Shown piece after piece: positions 1-7,339 of a stretch of 8,071 nt of DNA. The DNA lies in assembly GCA_003555285.1 (NCBI GenBank), contig PWGH01000063.1, positions 1 to 8,071 of the forward strand. The letters run 5' to 3'. How positions within the stretch are numbered: the first letter of the stretch is position 1; every line of letters begins with the position of its first letter. Source of the DNA: Thioalkalivibrio sp. Its GTDB lineage: Bacteria; Pseudomonadota; Gammaproteobacteria; Ectothiorhodospirales; Ectothiorhodospiraceae. The notes beneath the pieces are model-generated. The model was not told where the DNA came from, searched no databases, and was given only the letters and a program-made list of their open reading frames with translations. Both the position numbers and the translations under genes were made by a program.

Positions 1-100
1 GGAGGTCCGTGACGCTCCGGCGGGACGCCGTGAATACGTCCCTGTAGGCTTGACGACCGCCTCCCTGCGGCCGACACCCGCCAGAGCGCCACGGACCTCC
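1..100 (-). repeat. Element A: inverted repeat with a predicted three-way-junction fold
   Basis: Positions 1-24 are the reverse complement of 77-100 at 22 of 24 positions. The two exceptions (12 with 89, 18 with 83) are A/C combinations on the plus strand, which become G.U on the minus strand. Inside the stem are two hairpins: 54-60 with 67-73 (7 pairs, one a minus-strand G.U) and a weaker one formed by 27-29/35-37 with 44-49. Read on the minus strand, the second hairpin exposes AGGGACG. The repeat begins at the first base of the window and may extend beyond it. The layout resembles dispersed intergenic repeats I recall from halophilic Gammaproteobacteria, an identification from memory that I have not checked. 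It shares its plan with element C (275-382). Confidence 0.75.
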
Positions 101-150
101 CCAGCGGCGCCGTGCTGGAATCGGGCCCCGAAAACACCGCCCCCGCAACT

Positions 151-220
151 GTAGGGTGGGCCAAGCGCAGCGGGCCCACCATGCGGCGTTGGTGGGTGCG
201 CTGCGCTTCACCCACCCTAC
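151..220. repeat. Palindrome B: 31-position imperfect inverted repeat beginning GTAGGGTGGG
   Basis: Positions 151-181 pair with 190-220: 27 Watson-Crick pairs, one G.T (174 with 197) and three mismatches (161/210, 162/209, 173/198), leaving an 8-nt loop at 182-189. The ends GTAGGGTGGG and CCCACCCTAC match exactly. From memory, near-identical GTAGGGTGGGC palindromes are scattered through intergenic DNA of many Proteobacteria, so this is probably a copy of a common REP-like or MITE-like family. The odd pairs do not favour one strand consistently. There is no adjoining T-run, so a role as intrinsic terminator is not supported. Confidence 0.8.
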
Positions 221-274
221 ACGGACGACCGAGCCCCGGCGGCACGCCTTTAAGGGTTACACCCAACGCTGAGA

Positions 275-382
275 AGCCGTGTGGGGTGCGCCCGGTCCGG
301 ACCGTAGATGGCCATGGATGGCCATCTACGAGCGCTCAGGGACGACTTGAGCGGGTCCGGACCGGGTGCACCCCGCACGGCT
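275..382 (+). repeat. Element C: 29-bp-arm inverted repeat with two nested hairpins (three-way junction)
   Basis: Positions 275-303 pair with 354-382 over 29 positions. All are Watson-Crick except 282 with 375 and 290 with 367, both G.U on the plus strand. The arms contain the palindrome GGTCCGGACC at 294-303 and 354-363. Enclosed are a perfect 13-bp hairpin (303-315 with 318-330; base 303 can join either stem) and an 8-bp hairpin (333-340 with 346-353, one plus-strand G.U, loop GACGA). Only A331 and G332 lie unpaired between them, so a compact Y-shaped fold is expected. No target-site duplication or transposase is visible. It could be a mobilised non-autonomous repeat, a structured RNA, or a transcript-end stabiliser. 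Confidence 0.8.
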
Positions 383-398
383 CGGACACCGATCCGGA

Positions 399-421
399 CG
401 GACCGTAAAGGGCCATGGTGG
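399..421 (+). repeat. Degenerate partial direct repeat of element C
   Basis: Bases 399-421 resemble 299-321 in element C. Both read GGACCGTA, two or three variable bases, then GGCCATGG and a terminal TGG, with two substitutions and a one-base gap. The copied part covers the inner end of the left arm and the start of hairpin 1. It lacks the matching right arm, so it cannot form the full fold. It looks like the remnant of a partial duplication or of a second decayed copy. It ends about 20 bases beyond the hisC stop codon. Confidence 0.55.
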
Positions 422-442
422 GTCTCCGGCGCTTGGCAGGCC

Positions 443-1549
443 CTATGGGCGGTTAGGGTGGGTATCGGACTCAGGTGGGAGGGCTTGGGCGAGGGCGGCC
501 AGGAAGCGCTGGTTCTCTTGCGGGGTGCCGACGGTGACGCGCAGGTGGTCGGTGAGGGGGGCGCCGGCGCGGCCGATGTCCTTGATCAGGATGCCGGCGG
601 CGCGCAGGGATTCGAACACCGCGTGCCCCTGGCCCCGGGCCACTTCGAAGAGGATGAAGTTGGCCTCGCTGGGGATCACCCGATGCACGCCGGGGAGCTT
701 GGCCAGTGCGGTGGCGACCGTGGTGCGCTCGGCCCGCAGGATGGCGGCCTGCGCGTCCAGCACTGCGGCATGCTCGAGGGCGAACAGCACCGAGCGCTGC
801 GTCAGCGCATTGATGTTGTAGGGCAGGCGCAGGCGGTCCAGCGCATCGATCCACTCGGGCGCGGCCACCAGGTAGCCCAGGCGCAGCCCGGCGAGGCCGA
901 GCTTCGACAAGGTGCGCATCACCATCAAGCTCGAAGGCGTTCCGGCCTGCGGCAGGACGCTGTGACTGGAAAACGGCGCGTAGGCCTCGTCGATCACGGT
1001 CAGGCCCGGATTGCACGCAACGATTTCGGCGATCAGGCCGGCATCGTAGAGCCGGCCGGTCGGGTTGTTCGGGCAGGCCAGGAACAGCACGGCCGGCTGA
1101 TGCACCTCCAATGCCTGCAACAGCGCCGGTCCGTCCAGATCAAAATCCGCCGTCAGCGGCACCCCGATGAAGGGCACGCCGGCGGCACGCGCCAAGACCT
1201 CGTACATCACGAAGGTGGGGGTCGGTGCAAGCACCGGCCGACCGCTCGCCTGCACCGCGTGGATCAGAATCTGGATCAGCTCGTCGGAGCCGTTGCCGAG
1301 CAGGCAACGGGCTGCGTCGGGAATCCCGTGCGCCGCCCGCAGGGCCTCGATCACCGCTTCGGCCCCGGCGTCCGGGTACCGGTTCAGCGCGACGCCGCGC
1401 AAGGCCTCGAGCCAAGCCGCTTCCAGCGGGCCCGGCCAGGCGTAGGGATTCTCCATCGCGTCGAGCTTGACCAGACCCCGGGCGTCGGCCACCGCATAGG
1501 CCGGCTGCGCCAGGACCGCCGGCCGCATCAGGTCGGCCGGACGGGTCAT
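443..1549 (-). CDS. hisC: Histidinol-phosphate aminotransferase (HisC)
   Basis: A PLP enzyme of fold type I that converts imidazole acetol-phosphate plus glutamate to histidinol phosphate, a late step of cytoplasmic histidine synthesis. From the ATG at 1549 the protein has 368 residues, normal for the family. Visible motifs are NENPY-like MENPY (32-36), NRYPD (56-60), GNGSDE (85-90), CPNNPTG (159-165), DEAY (187-190) and RTLSK with the predicted PLP lysine at K216. RLGY (223-226) and LRVTVG with a C-terminal arginine (R337) complete the set. The frame stays open upstream to a TTG at 1627, but that site lacks a good ribosome-binding site and adds a non-homologous basic tail. GGGGGA sits 7 nt before the ATG at 1549. 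The gene is last in the visible cluster, 105 nt after the hisD stop. Confusion with another aminotransferase of the family is possible but unlikely next to hisD. Confidence 0.95.
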   Translation of the reverse strand: MTRPADLMRPAVLAQPAYAVADARGLVKLDAMENPYAWPGPLEAAWLEALRGVALNRYPDAGAEAVIEALRAAHGIPDAARCLLGNGSDELIQILIHAVQASGRPVLAPTPTFVMYEVLARAAGVPFIGVPLTADFDLDGPALLQALEVHQPAVLFLACPNNPTGRLYDAGLIAEIVACNPGLTVIDEAYAPFSSHSVLPQAGTPSSLMVMRTLSKLGLAGLRLGYLVAAPEWIDALDRLRLPYNINALTQRSVLFALEHAAVLDAQAAILRAERTTVATALAKLPGVHRVIPSEANFILFEVARGQGHAVFESLRAAGILIKDIGRAGAPLTDHLRVTVGTPQENQRFLAALAQALPPESDTHPNRP

Positions 1550-1556
1550 TGGCTCA

Positions 1557-1562
1557 TCCCCC
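1557..1562 (-). promoter_or_regulatory. Ribosome-binding site deciding the hisC start
   Basis: On the minus strand GGGGGA lies 7 nt before the ATG at 1547-1549, good Shine-Dalgarno spacing. The upstream TTG at 1625-1627 has no comparable purine run, so this site favours the 368-residue HisC over a 394-residue form. Confidence 0.65.
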
Positions 1563-1654
1563 GCGCACGCCCCATCATTCGAGTCGTTGACCGCAACCCG
1601 GGCCGGTCGCCTCGAAGCCCGCGGCAAGAGAATCTAGCGCAAGACGGCCGGCGC

Positions 1655-2962
1655 TCATTCACCGCGCATCTCGGCGGAACGGGCGTGTGCGACCAATCCC
1701 TCGCCGCGGGCCAGCACCGAGGCGGTCTGCCCCAGGGTGGCCGCACCCTCGGCAGAGCATTGGATCAGGCTGGAGCGCTTCTGGAAGTCGTAGACCCCCA
1801 GCGGCGAGGAGAAGCGCGCGGTGCGCGAGGTCGGCAGCACATGATTGGGCCCCGCGCAGTAGTCGCCCACCGCCTCCGAGGTGTACCGGCCCAGGAAAAT
1901 CGCGCCGGCATGGCGCAGGCCGGCCTCGAGCAGGGCCTGCGGATCCGCCACCGACAATTCCAGATGCTCGGGGGCAATGCGGTTCGCCACCTCGATCGCC
2001 TGGTCCAGATCCTGCACGTGGATCAAGGCCCCACGGTGTTGCAGGCTGGTCCGGATGATCGCGGCCCGGGGCATGTCCTCGAGCAACCGGTCCATCGCCA
2101 CCGCCACCCGATCCAGGAAATCACGATCGGGGGACACCAAAATCGACTGTGCCTGCTCATCGTGCTCGGCCTGCGAGAACAGGTCGGCCGCAATCCAGGC
2201 CGGGTCCGTCAGCCCGTCGCAGATCACCAGGATCTCCGAGGGTCCGGCGATCATGTCGATGCCGACGGTGCCGAAGACCTCGCGCTTGGCGGCGGCGACG
2301 AAGATGTTGCCCGGACCGACGATCTTGTCCACCGCCGGAATGGTTTCGGTGCCATAGGCCAGCGCCGCCACCGCCTGGGCGCCGCCCACGGTGAAGGCTC
2401 GGTCGACCCCGGCGATCGCCGCCGCCGCCAGCACCAGATCGTTCAGTACGCCATCCGGCGCCGGCACCACCATCACCAGCAAAGGCACTCCGGCCACCTT
2501 GGCGGGGATCGCGTTCATCAGCACCGAGGAGGGATAGGCCGCCTTGCCGCCAGGCACATACAGGCCCACCGAATCCAGCGGCGTGACCCGCTGGCCGAGT
2601 ACCGTGCCGTCGGGGTCCTCGATCTGCCAGCCCTGCAGCGATTGGGCCTCGGCATAGCGGCGGATGCGGGCCGCGGCCGTCTCCAGGGCTTGGCGCTGCA
2701 CCGGGGGAATCGCCTCCAGGGCCGCCTGCATTCGAACGGGAGCAATCTCGAGTTCGGCGACGCGACTTCGCTGCAGGCGGTCGAATTGCGCGGTGTAGCG
2801 CAACACCGCTGCATCGCCCTCGCCGCGGACTGCGGCGAGGATCTCGTCGACGATCGCGCGCACGCCATGATCCGCCACCGATTCCCAGGCCAGCAGCCGG
2901 TCCAGATCGGTCCAGAAGGTGGGCTCGCGGCTGGCCAGCCGCTGTATCTCAGGCATCTGCAT
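1655..2962 (-). CDS. hisD: Histidinol dehydrogenase (HisD)
   Basis: A zinc- and NAD-dependent enzyme that oxidises L-histidinol twice to L-histidine, the last two steps of the pathway. The 435 residues match the family length. The zinc ligands known from E. coli HisD have clear equivalents: Q264 and H267 in SQAEHDEQ, D367 in GDYCAGPNH and H426 in EGLVAHARS. The catalytic pair is E332-H333 in [21 protein letters not shown] (138-150) and GPGN (216-219) are also typical of the family. The ATG at 2962 follows GGGAGA at a normal distance, and a second in-frame ATG lies two codons on. The gene begins 106 nt after the DAHP synthase stop, a larger gap than elsewhere in the block. Nothing in the catalytic core looks damaged. 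Confidence 0.97.
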   Translation of the reverse strand: MQMPEIQRLASREPTFWTDLDRLLAWESVADHGVRAIVDEILAAVRGEGDAAVLRYTAQFDRLQRSRVAELEIAPVRMQAALEAIPPVQRQALETAAARIRRYAEAQSLQGWQIEDPDGTVLGQRVTPLDSVGLYVPGGKAAYPSSVLMNAIPAKVAGVPLLVMVVPAPDGVLNDLVLAAAAIAGVDRAFTVGGAQAVAALAYGTETIPAVDKIVGPGNIFVAAAKREVFGTVGIDMIAGPSEILVICDGLTDPAWIAADLFSQAEHDEQAQSILVSPDRDFLDRVAVAMDRLLEDMPRAAIIRTSLQHRGALIHVQDLDQAIEVANRIAPEHLELSVADPQALLEAGLRHAGAIFLGRYTSEAVGDYCAGPNHVLPTSRTARFSSPLGVYDFQKRSSLIQCSAEGAATLGQTASVLARGEGLVAHARSAEMRGE

Positions 2963-3001
2963 GTTCTCCCGTAAACGTCCCTAAAACCCCGCCCGAACTC
3001 C

Positions 3002-3046
3002 GGCTCGAAACACCGTCCACCACGGGGCTCGAAACCCGCTCAAAAC
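3002..3046. repeat. Short iterated motif GGCTCGAAAC between aroG and hisD
   Basis: In the 106-nt gap upstream of hisD the decamer GGCTCGAAAC occurs exactly at 3002-3011 and 3026-3035, and with two substitutions at 3037-3046 (CGCTCAAAAC). On the transcribed (minus) strand this reads GTTTCGAGCC. Spacings are 24 and 11 nt. Further looser GTTTT/GTTC-containing units flank it on both sides. It may be a site for a regulator, or low-complexity drift. No convincing sigma-70 promoter is visible in the gap. Confidence 0.45.
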
Positions 3047-3068
3047 CAGGCGAAAGGAACGTCGAGGT

Positions 3069-4124
3069 CTAGCGCTGGCGGCGGCGTTGCACCGCCGCCG
3101 CCAGCGTGTGCAAGGCGGCCTCGGAGTCGTCCCAGCCCATGCAGGCGTCGGTGATGCTCTGGCCGTAGACCAGGGGCTTGCCCGGTAGAATATCCTGCCG
3201 CCCCGCGCGCAGATGGCTCTCCAGCATCACGCCGACGATCCGGCCGTCACCCGCCGCCATTTGTTCGGCGACCGATTGTACGACCTCGATCTGCCGTGCT
3301 GGATTCTTGCGGCTGTTGGCATGACTGCAATCCACCATCACCGCCTCCGGCAATTCGGCGGCACGCAACTGGCTGCACGCCTGTTCGATGCTCTCGGCAT
3401 CGTAGTTGGGTTGCCGGCCGCCGCGCAGGATGATGTGGCAATCCTCGTTCCCGGTGGTCGAGAAGATCGCCGAACGCCCCGCCTTGGTCACCGACAGAAA
3501 ATGATGCGGCCGCGACGCCGAACGCGTGGCGTCGATCGCGATCTGCAGGCTGCCGTCGGTCGAGTTCTTGAAGCCCACCGGGCACGACAGCCCGGAGGCC
3601 AGTTCGCGGTGCACCTGGCTTTCGGTGGTGCGGGCGCCGATCGCGCCCCAGGCGACCAGATCGGCAATGTATTGCGGACTGATCAGATCCAGGTATTCGG
3701 TGGCGGCCGGCATGCGCTGCAGCGCCAGATCGCGCAGCAGGCCGCGCGCCACCCGCAAGCCCTTGTTGATGTGGAAGCTGTTGTCGAGCTCGGGGTCGTT
3801 GATCAGGCCCTTCCAGCCGACGGTGGTGCGCGGCTTCTCGAAGTAGACCCGCATCACGATCTCCAGCGAGTCCTGCAACTCCGCGCGCAACGCACCCAGG
3901 CGCTTTGCATAATCCAGTGCCGCGTCGACGTCGTGGATCGAACAGGGACCGACAATCACCAGCAAGCGATCGTCCTCGCCGTGCAGGATCCGATGTACCG
4001 CCTGACGCGCGTCGAAGACGGTGCGGGCAGCCACATCGGTGAGGGGAATCTCCTCGCGGATCGTCTCCGGGGCGGAAACCTCCTGGATTCCCTGGATTCT
4101 GAGGTCATCGGTCGGATGGGTCAT
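3069..4124 (-). CDS. aroG: Phospho-2-dehydro-3-deoxyheptonate aldolase (DAHP synthase), class I AroG/F/H type
   Basis: Condenses phosphoenolpyruvate with erythrose 4-phosphate to DAHP, the entry step to chorismate and the aromatic amino acids. The 351 residues line up with E. coli AroG without gaps over at least the first 230 positions. Metal ligands C61 (GPCSIHD), H268 (CSHAN), E302 (MLESH) and D326 (SITDAC) are present, as are substrate-binding R92, K97, R99, R165, K186 and R234. Positions tied to phenylalanine feedback in AroG are mostly kept (D146, P150, G178, L179, S180, F209, S211), but position 221 is Phe instead of Val and 147 is Leu instead of Met. Whether it answers to Phe, Tyr or Trp cannot be decided from this, so the symbol marks the family. 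The ATG is 15 nt after the hisG stop, with only a weak GGA upstream, suggesting coupling to hisG. An aromatic-pathway gene inside mur-his is unusual. Confidence 0.94.
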   Translation of the reverse strand: MTHPTDDLRIQGIQEVSAPETIREEIPLTDVAARTVFDARQAVHRILHGEDDRLLVIVGPCSIHDVDAALDYAKRLGALRAELQDSLEIVMRVYFEKPRTTVGWKGLINDPELDNSFHINKGLRVARGLLRDLALQRMPAATEYLDLISPQYIADLVAWGAIGARTTESQVHRELASGLSCPVGFKNSTDGSLQIAIDATRSASRPHHFLSVTKAGRSAIFSTTGNEDCHIILRGGRQPNYDAESIEQACSQLRAAELPEAVMVDCSHANSRKNPARQIEVVQSVAEQMAAGDGRIVGVMLESHLRAGRQDILPGKPLVYGQSITDACMGWDDSEAALHTLAAAVQRRRQR

Positions 4125-4139
4125 TACAAGTCCATGGCG

Positions 4140-4784
4140 CTACGGCGCCGCCGTGAGGGCCGGTCGCAGCGCCTCGATCAATTGTTGAATGCGTGCATGC
4201 TGCATCTTCATCGCCGCCTTGTTCACGACCAGGCGGGAACTGATGTATGTGATCAGTTCCAGCGGCGCGAGTCCATTGGCCTTCAAGGTGTTGCCGGTAT
4301 CGACCAGATCGACGATGTAGTCGGCGAGCCCGACCAGCGGCGCCAGCTCCATCGAGCCGTAGAGCTTGATGATCTCGACCTGCCGACCCTGCGCGGCGAA
4401 GTGGCGCTGGGTGATGTTCACGAACTTGGTGGCAATGCGCAGGCGCTCGGCGCCGGGCACATGCTCCGGCCGGCCGGCGAGCATCAGCCGGCAACGCGCG
4501 ATGCCCAGGTCCAGCGGCTCGTAGAGCCCGGCACCGCCGTGCTCCATCAGCACGTCCTTGCCGGCGACACCGACCGCCGCGGCACCGTGCTGCACATAGG
4601 TCGGCACATCGGTGGCGCGTACCACGACGATGTTCACATCGGGCCGGCTGGTCGCGATGATCAGCTTGCGCGTCTTGTCCGGATCCTCGACCGGGACCAC
4701 GCCGGCGCGCGCGAGCAACGGCAGCGTCTCTTCGAGGATTCGGCCCTTGGACAGCGCGATGGTGATCGTTTGCGGCGCCGTCAT
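4140..4784 (-). CDS. hisG: ATP phosphoribosyltransferase catalytic subunit, short form (HisG_S)
   Basis: Catalyses the first step of histidine synthesis, ATP plus PRPP to phosphoribosyl-ATP. At 214 residues it lacks the roughly 80-residue C-terminal regulatory domain of long HisG, so it belongs to the short form that works as a hetero-octamer with the HisRS-like protein HisZ. No hisZ lies in this window. Visible motifs are ALSKGR near the N-terminus (10-15), [15 protein letters not shown] (141-155) and the PRPP-binding loop [14 protein letters not shown] (159-172). The ATG is one base after the murA stop (TGAGATG), so translation is probably coupled to murA. The protein ends naturally, followed by a spacer and the next gene, so the short length is not a truncation. 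Confidence 0.96.
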   Translation of the reverse strand: MTAPQTITIALSKGRILEETLPLLARAGVVPVEDPDKTRKLIIATSRPDVNIVVVRATDVPTYVQHGAAAVGVAGKDVLMEHGGAGLYEPLDLGIARCRLMLAGRPEHVPGAERLRIATKFVNITQRHFAAQGRQVEIIKLYGSMELAPLVGLADYIVDLVDTGNTLKANGLAPLELITYISSRLVVNKAAMKMQHARIQQLIEALRPALTAAP

Positions 4785-4785
4785 C

Positions 4786-6045
<1,260 letters not shown>

Positions 6046-6251
6046 TCACGACCCGAAAGAGTGCCCGACCCGGGCGCGGACGCGCACGGTCATCCAAGGT
6101 ATGCGCCGCCCGGACCGGTCGGCCCGCCCTGTGCGCCTGTGGATCTCCCCTGTGTCCGAGAGCCCACGGAGCCGATGATGCCCCGGACCCACGCCGGCTT
6201 GGCGAGGCGGCCATCATACAAACCGATCGCCGGTAACGCCACCGGCGGGAT
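6046..6251. other. 206-nt gene-free gap between mlaB and murA; no ibaG/BolA gene
   Basis: In E. coli and many relatives a small BolA-family gene (ibaG) sits between mlaB and murA. None of the frames here encodes a BolA-like protein, and the gap is shorter than such a gene of about 84 codons. The gap holds a hairpin right after mlaB (6228-6247). A TATGAT -10-like hexamer lies on the minus strand at 6213-6218, but its possible -35 partners are poor. A promoter for murA-his is plausible here but unproven. Confidence 0.6.
6228..6247 (-). terminator. Possible weak terminator or attenuating hairpin after mlaB
   Basis: CGCCGGT (6228-6234) and ACCGGCG (6241-6247) pair perfectly over 7 bp around a 6-nt loop, starting 4 nt after the mlaB stop codon on the minus strand. 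Only a short TTT follows (GATCGGTTTG), so it is at best a weak intrinsic terminator and may only partly separate mla from murA-his. Confidence 0.35.
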
Positions 6252-6575
6252 TCATGAACCCACTCCGGGTTCGCGCCCGGGTGGGTCGAACACGGACTCG
6301 AGATCGTACATCTGCAGCAGGGGCCGCAGGCCGTCCGGAATCCCGGTGAATGCCAAGTGGTGACCACGCTGCGCACGCTGGCGCCAGAACGCGACCAACA
6401 TGGCCACGCCTGCGCTGTCGACCCGCGTCGCCCCGGACAAATCGAGTGTCGCTGCGGGTGGCAATTGCTCCAGCACCGCCCGCCCCCGCGCCAGCAACCG
6501 CGTGACCGTGTTCAGAGTGATCGGGCCGGAGAGCTTCAGCGACGCGCCCTCCCGTTCCAGGACCGGTTCAGCCAC
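6252..6575 (-). CDS. mlaB: MlaB, STAS-domain subunit of the Mla phospholipid ABC transporter
   Basis: A small cytoplasmic STAS protein that binds the ATPase MlaF and is needed for assembly and activity of the MlaFEDB complex in the inner membrane. The 107 residues form one STAS domain. LDLSGATRVDSAG (44-56) matches the conserved loop region, with S54 at the place of the key Thr of E. coli MlaB. The start is a GTG at 6575 whose frame overlaps the end of mlaC by 8 bases, and no strong Shine-Dalgarno site precedes it, so translational coupling to mlaC is likely. The last dozen residues (PPGREPGVGS) look disordered. A generic STAS anti-sigma antagonist would look similar, but the position after mlaC settles it. 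Confidence 0.9.
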   Translation of the reverse strand: MAEPVLEREGASLKLSGPITLNTVTRLLARGRAVLEQLPPAATLDLSGATRVDSAGVAMLVAFWRQRAQRGHHLAFTGIPDGLRPLLQMYDLESVFDPPGREPGVGS

Positions 6576-7296
6576 CGCTGGGGTTCCCGTCCAGGATCGC
6601 CTCGTCCACCAGATCCGGGTCCTCCGCCTCCAGACGTTCGATCAGGGTGTCGAGGCCGTGGCGCTGGATTTCGGTGTTGAAATACGTGCGGAAGTTCGCC
6701 ACGAAGCTCAACCCTTCGACCTCGACGTCGAAGACCCGCCACTCGCCGTTCACCGGGCGCAGGCGGTAGTTGACCACGATGTTCGGCTCGCCGCGCCCCA
6801 TCCGGATCTCGGTCGCCACCACCGCCATGCGCTCATCGGTGCGCGAACGCTGGGGAATCATGATGACCTCGCGGTCAAGGTAGTCGGCCAGGCGAGCCCC
6901 ATAGGCGTTCAGCAGGGTGTCGCGGAAGGCAGCGGTGAAGCGTTCGCGCTGCGTTTCGGTCGCATCGCGCCAGTGCCGGGCCAGAATCAGCCGGGCCATG
7001 CCTTCGACGTCGATCAGCGGAAGCACCTCGGACTCGATCACCTCGAGCACGAACTCCGGGTCCTGCTGGGCCCGCTCGGCGTCGGCGCGCAGCGTCTCCA
7101 GGACCCCATCGATCGCAGACTCGACTTGTTCCATCGGGGTCGTTTGCGCCTGGCCGGGTGCGCTCAGGCCGAAGACCAGCACCAGGCCGAGCACCAGTGA
7201 CGCACTGAGCCTCCGCCACGGGGACCGAGACCGGTGGATCCTCGGGACGCTTCGGCTCATCGGAGCCATTGGGTTCATCAGAATGGGGAGGGTCAT
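6568..7296 (-). CDS. mlaC: MlaC, periplasmic phospholipid-binding protein
   Basis: Shuttles phospholipid across the periplasm between the outer-membrane MlaA complex and inner-membrane MlaFEDB. The 242 residues fit the Tol_Tol_Ttg2 (MlaC) family. There is a Sec signal peptide: a rather long basic N-terminal part (RSRSPWRR, 22-29), a hydrophobic core (LSASLVLGLVLVFGLS, 30-45) and a likely cleavage near PGQA|QT (residue 50). The mature part includes the typical FRDTLLNAYGARLADY and NYRLRPVNGEWRVFDVEVEGLSFVANFR stretches. The ATG at 7296 follows GAGGTG with 5 nt between, which supports it over the internal ATGs at codons 7, 10 and 13. The gene begins 43 nt after mlaD. Confidence 0.95.
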   Translation of the reverse strand: MTLPILMNPMAPMSRSVPRIHRSRSPWRRLSASLVLGLVLVFGLSAPGQAQTTPMEQVESAIDGVLETLRADAERAQQDPEFVLEVIESEVLPLIDVEGMARLILARHWRDATETQRERFTAAFRDTLLNAYGARLADYLDREVIMIPQRSRTDERMAVVATEIRMGRGEPNIVVNYRLRPVNGEWRVFDVEVEGLSFVANFRTYFNTEIQRHGLDTLIERLEAEDPDLVDEAILDGNPSGG

Positions 7297-7301
7297 TATC
7301 G

Positions 7302-7307
7302 CACCTC
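7302..7307 (-). promoter_or_regulatory. Ribosome-binding site of mlaC
   Basis: GAGGTG on the minus strand lies 5 nt before the ATG at 7294-7296. It selects the most upstream of four closely spaced in-frame ATG codons and so fixes the long N-terminal region of the signal peptide. Confidence 0.6.
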
Positions 7308-7339
7308 GGAATTCGAAAGGGGTGAAGGCGACTGCACGC

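Larger units (their letters stand above)
1..442. other. Gene-free, repeat-rich intergenic region downstream of hisC
   Basis: No reading frame here looks like a protein: the open frames are rich in Arg, Pro and Gly and run through long inverted repeats. The stretch holds element A (1-100), palindrome B (151-220), element C (275-382) and a degenerate partial repeat (399-421), with short spacers between. A small hairpin is possible at 101-118 (CCAGC with GCTGG). The hisC transcript enters from the right at 442. I see no hairpin followed by a T-run on the minus strand that would make a classical intrinsic terminator for hisC, although the large stems could slow polymerase or protect a 3' end. The left end is cut by the window, so the next gene is unknown. 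Confidence 0.8.

Noticed and set aside
275..382. Element C as an intrinsic terminator for hisC
   Set aside because: Neither strand shows a T-run after the stem, so a rho-independent terminator is not supported despite the strong hairpin.
112..408. 98-codon open frame within the repeat region
   Set aside because: It runs straight through palindrome B and element C, and its content is dictated by those inverted repeats.
1..442. CRISPR array, insertion sequence or tRNA gene in the left gap
   Set aside because: The repeats are inverted and unequal, without regular direct repeats and spacers. There is no transposase frame and no cloverleaf with tRNA consensus bases.
1550..1627. Longer HisC start at the TTG (1627)
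   Set aside because: It has no good ribosome-binding site and adds 26 residues without similarity to HisC N-termini, whereas the ATG at 1549 has GGGGGA at 7 nt.
308..2974. 888-codon open frame on the plus strand
   Set aside because: It lies antisense to hisC and hisD, which have complete catalytic motifs, and its product is a low-complexity Arg/Gly/His/Gln-rich string. Long antisense frames are expected in high-GC DNA.
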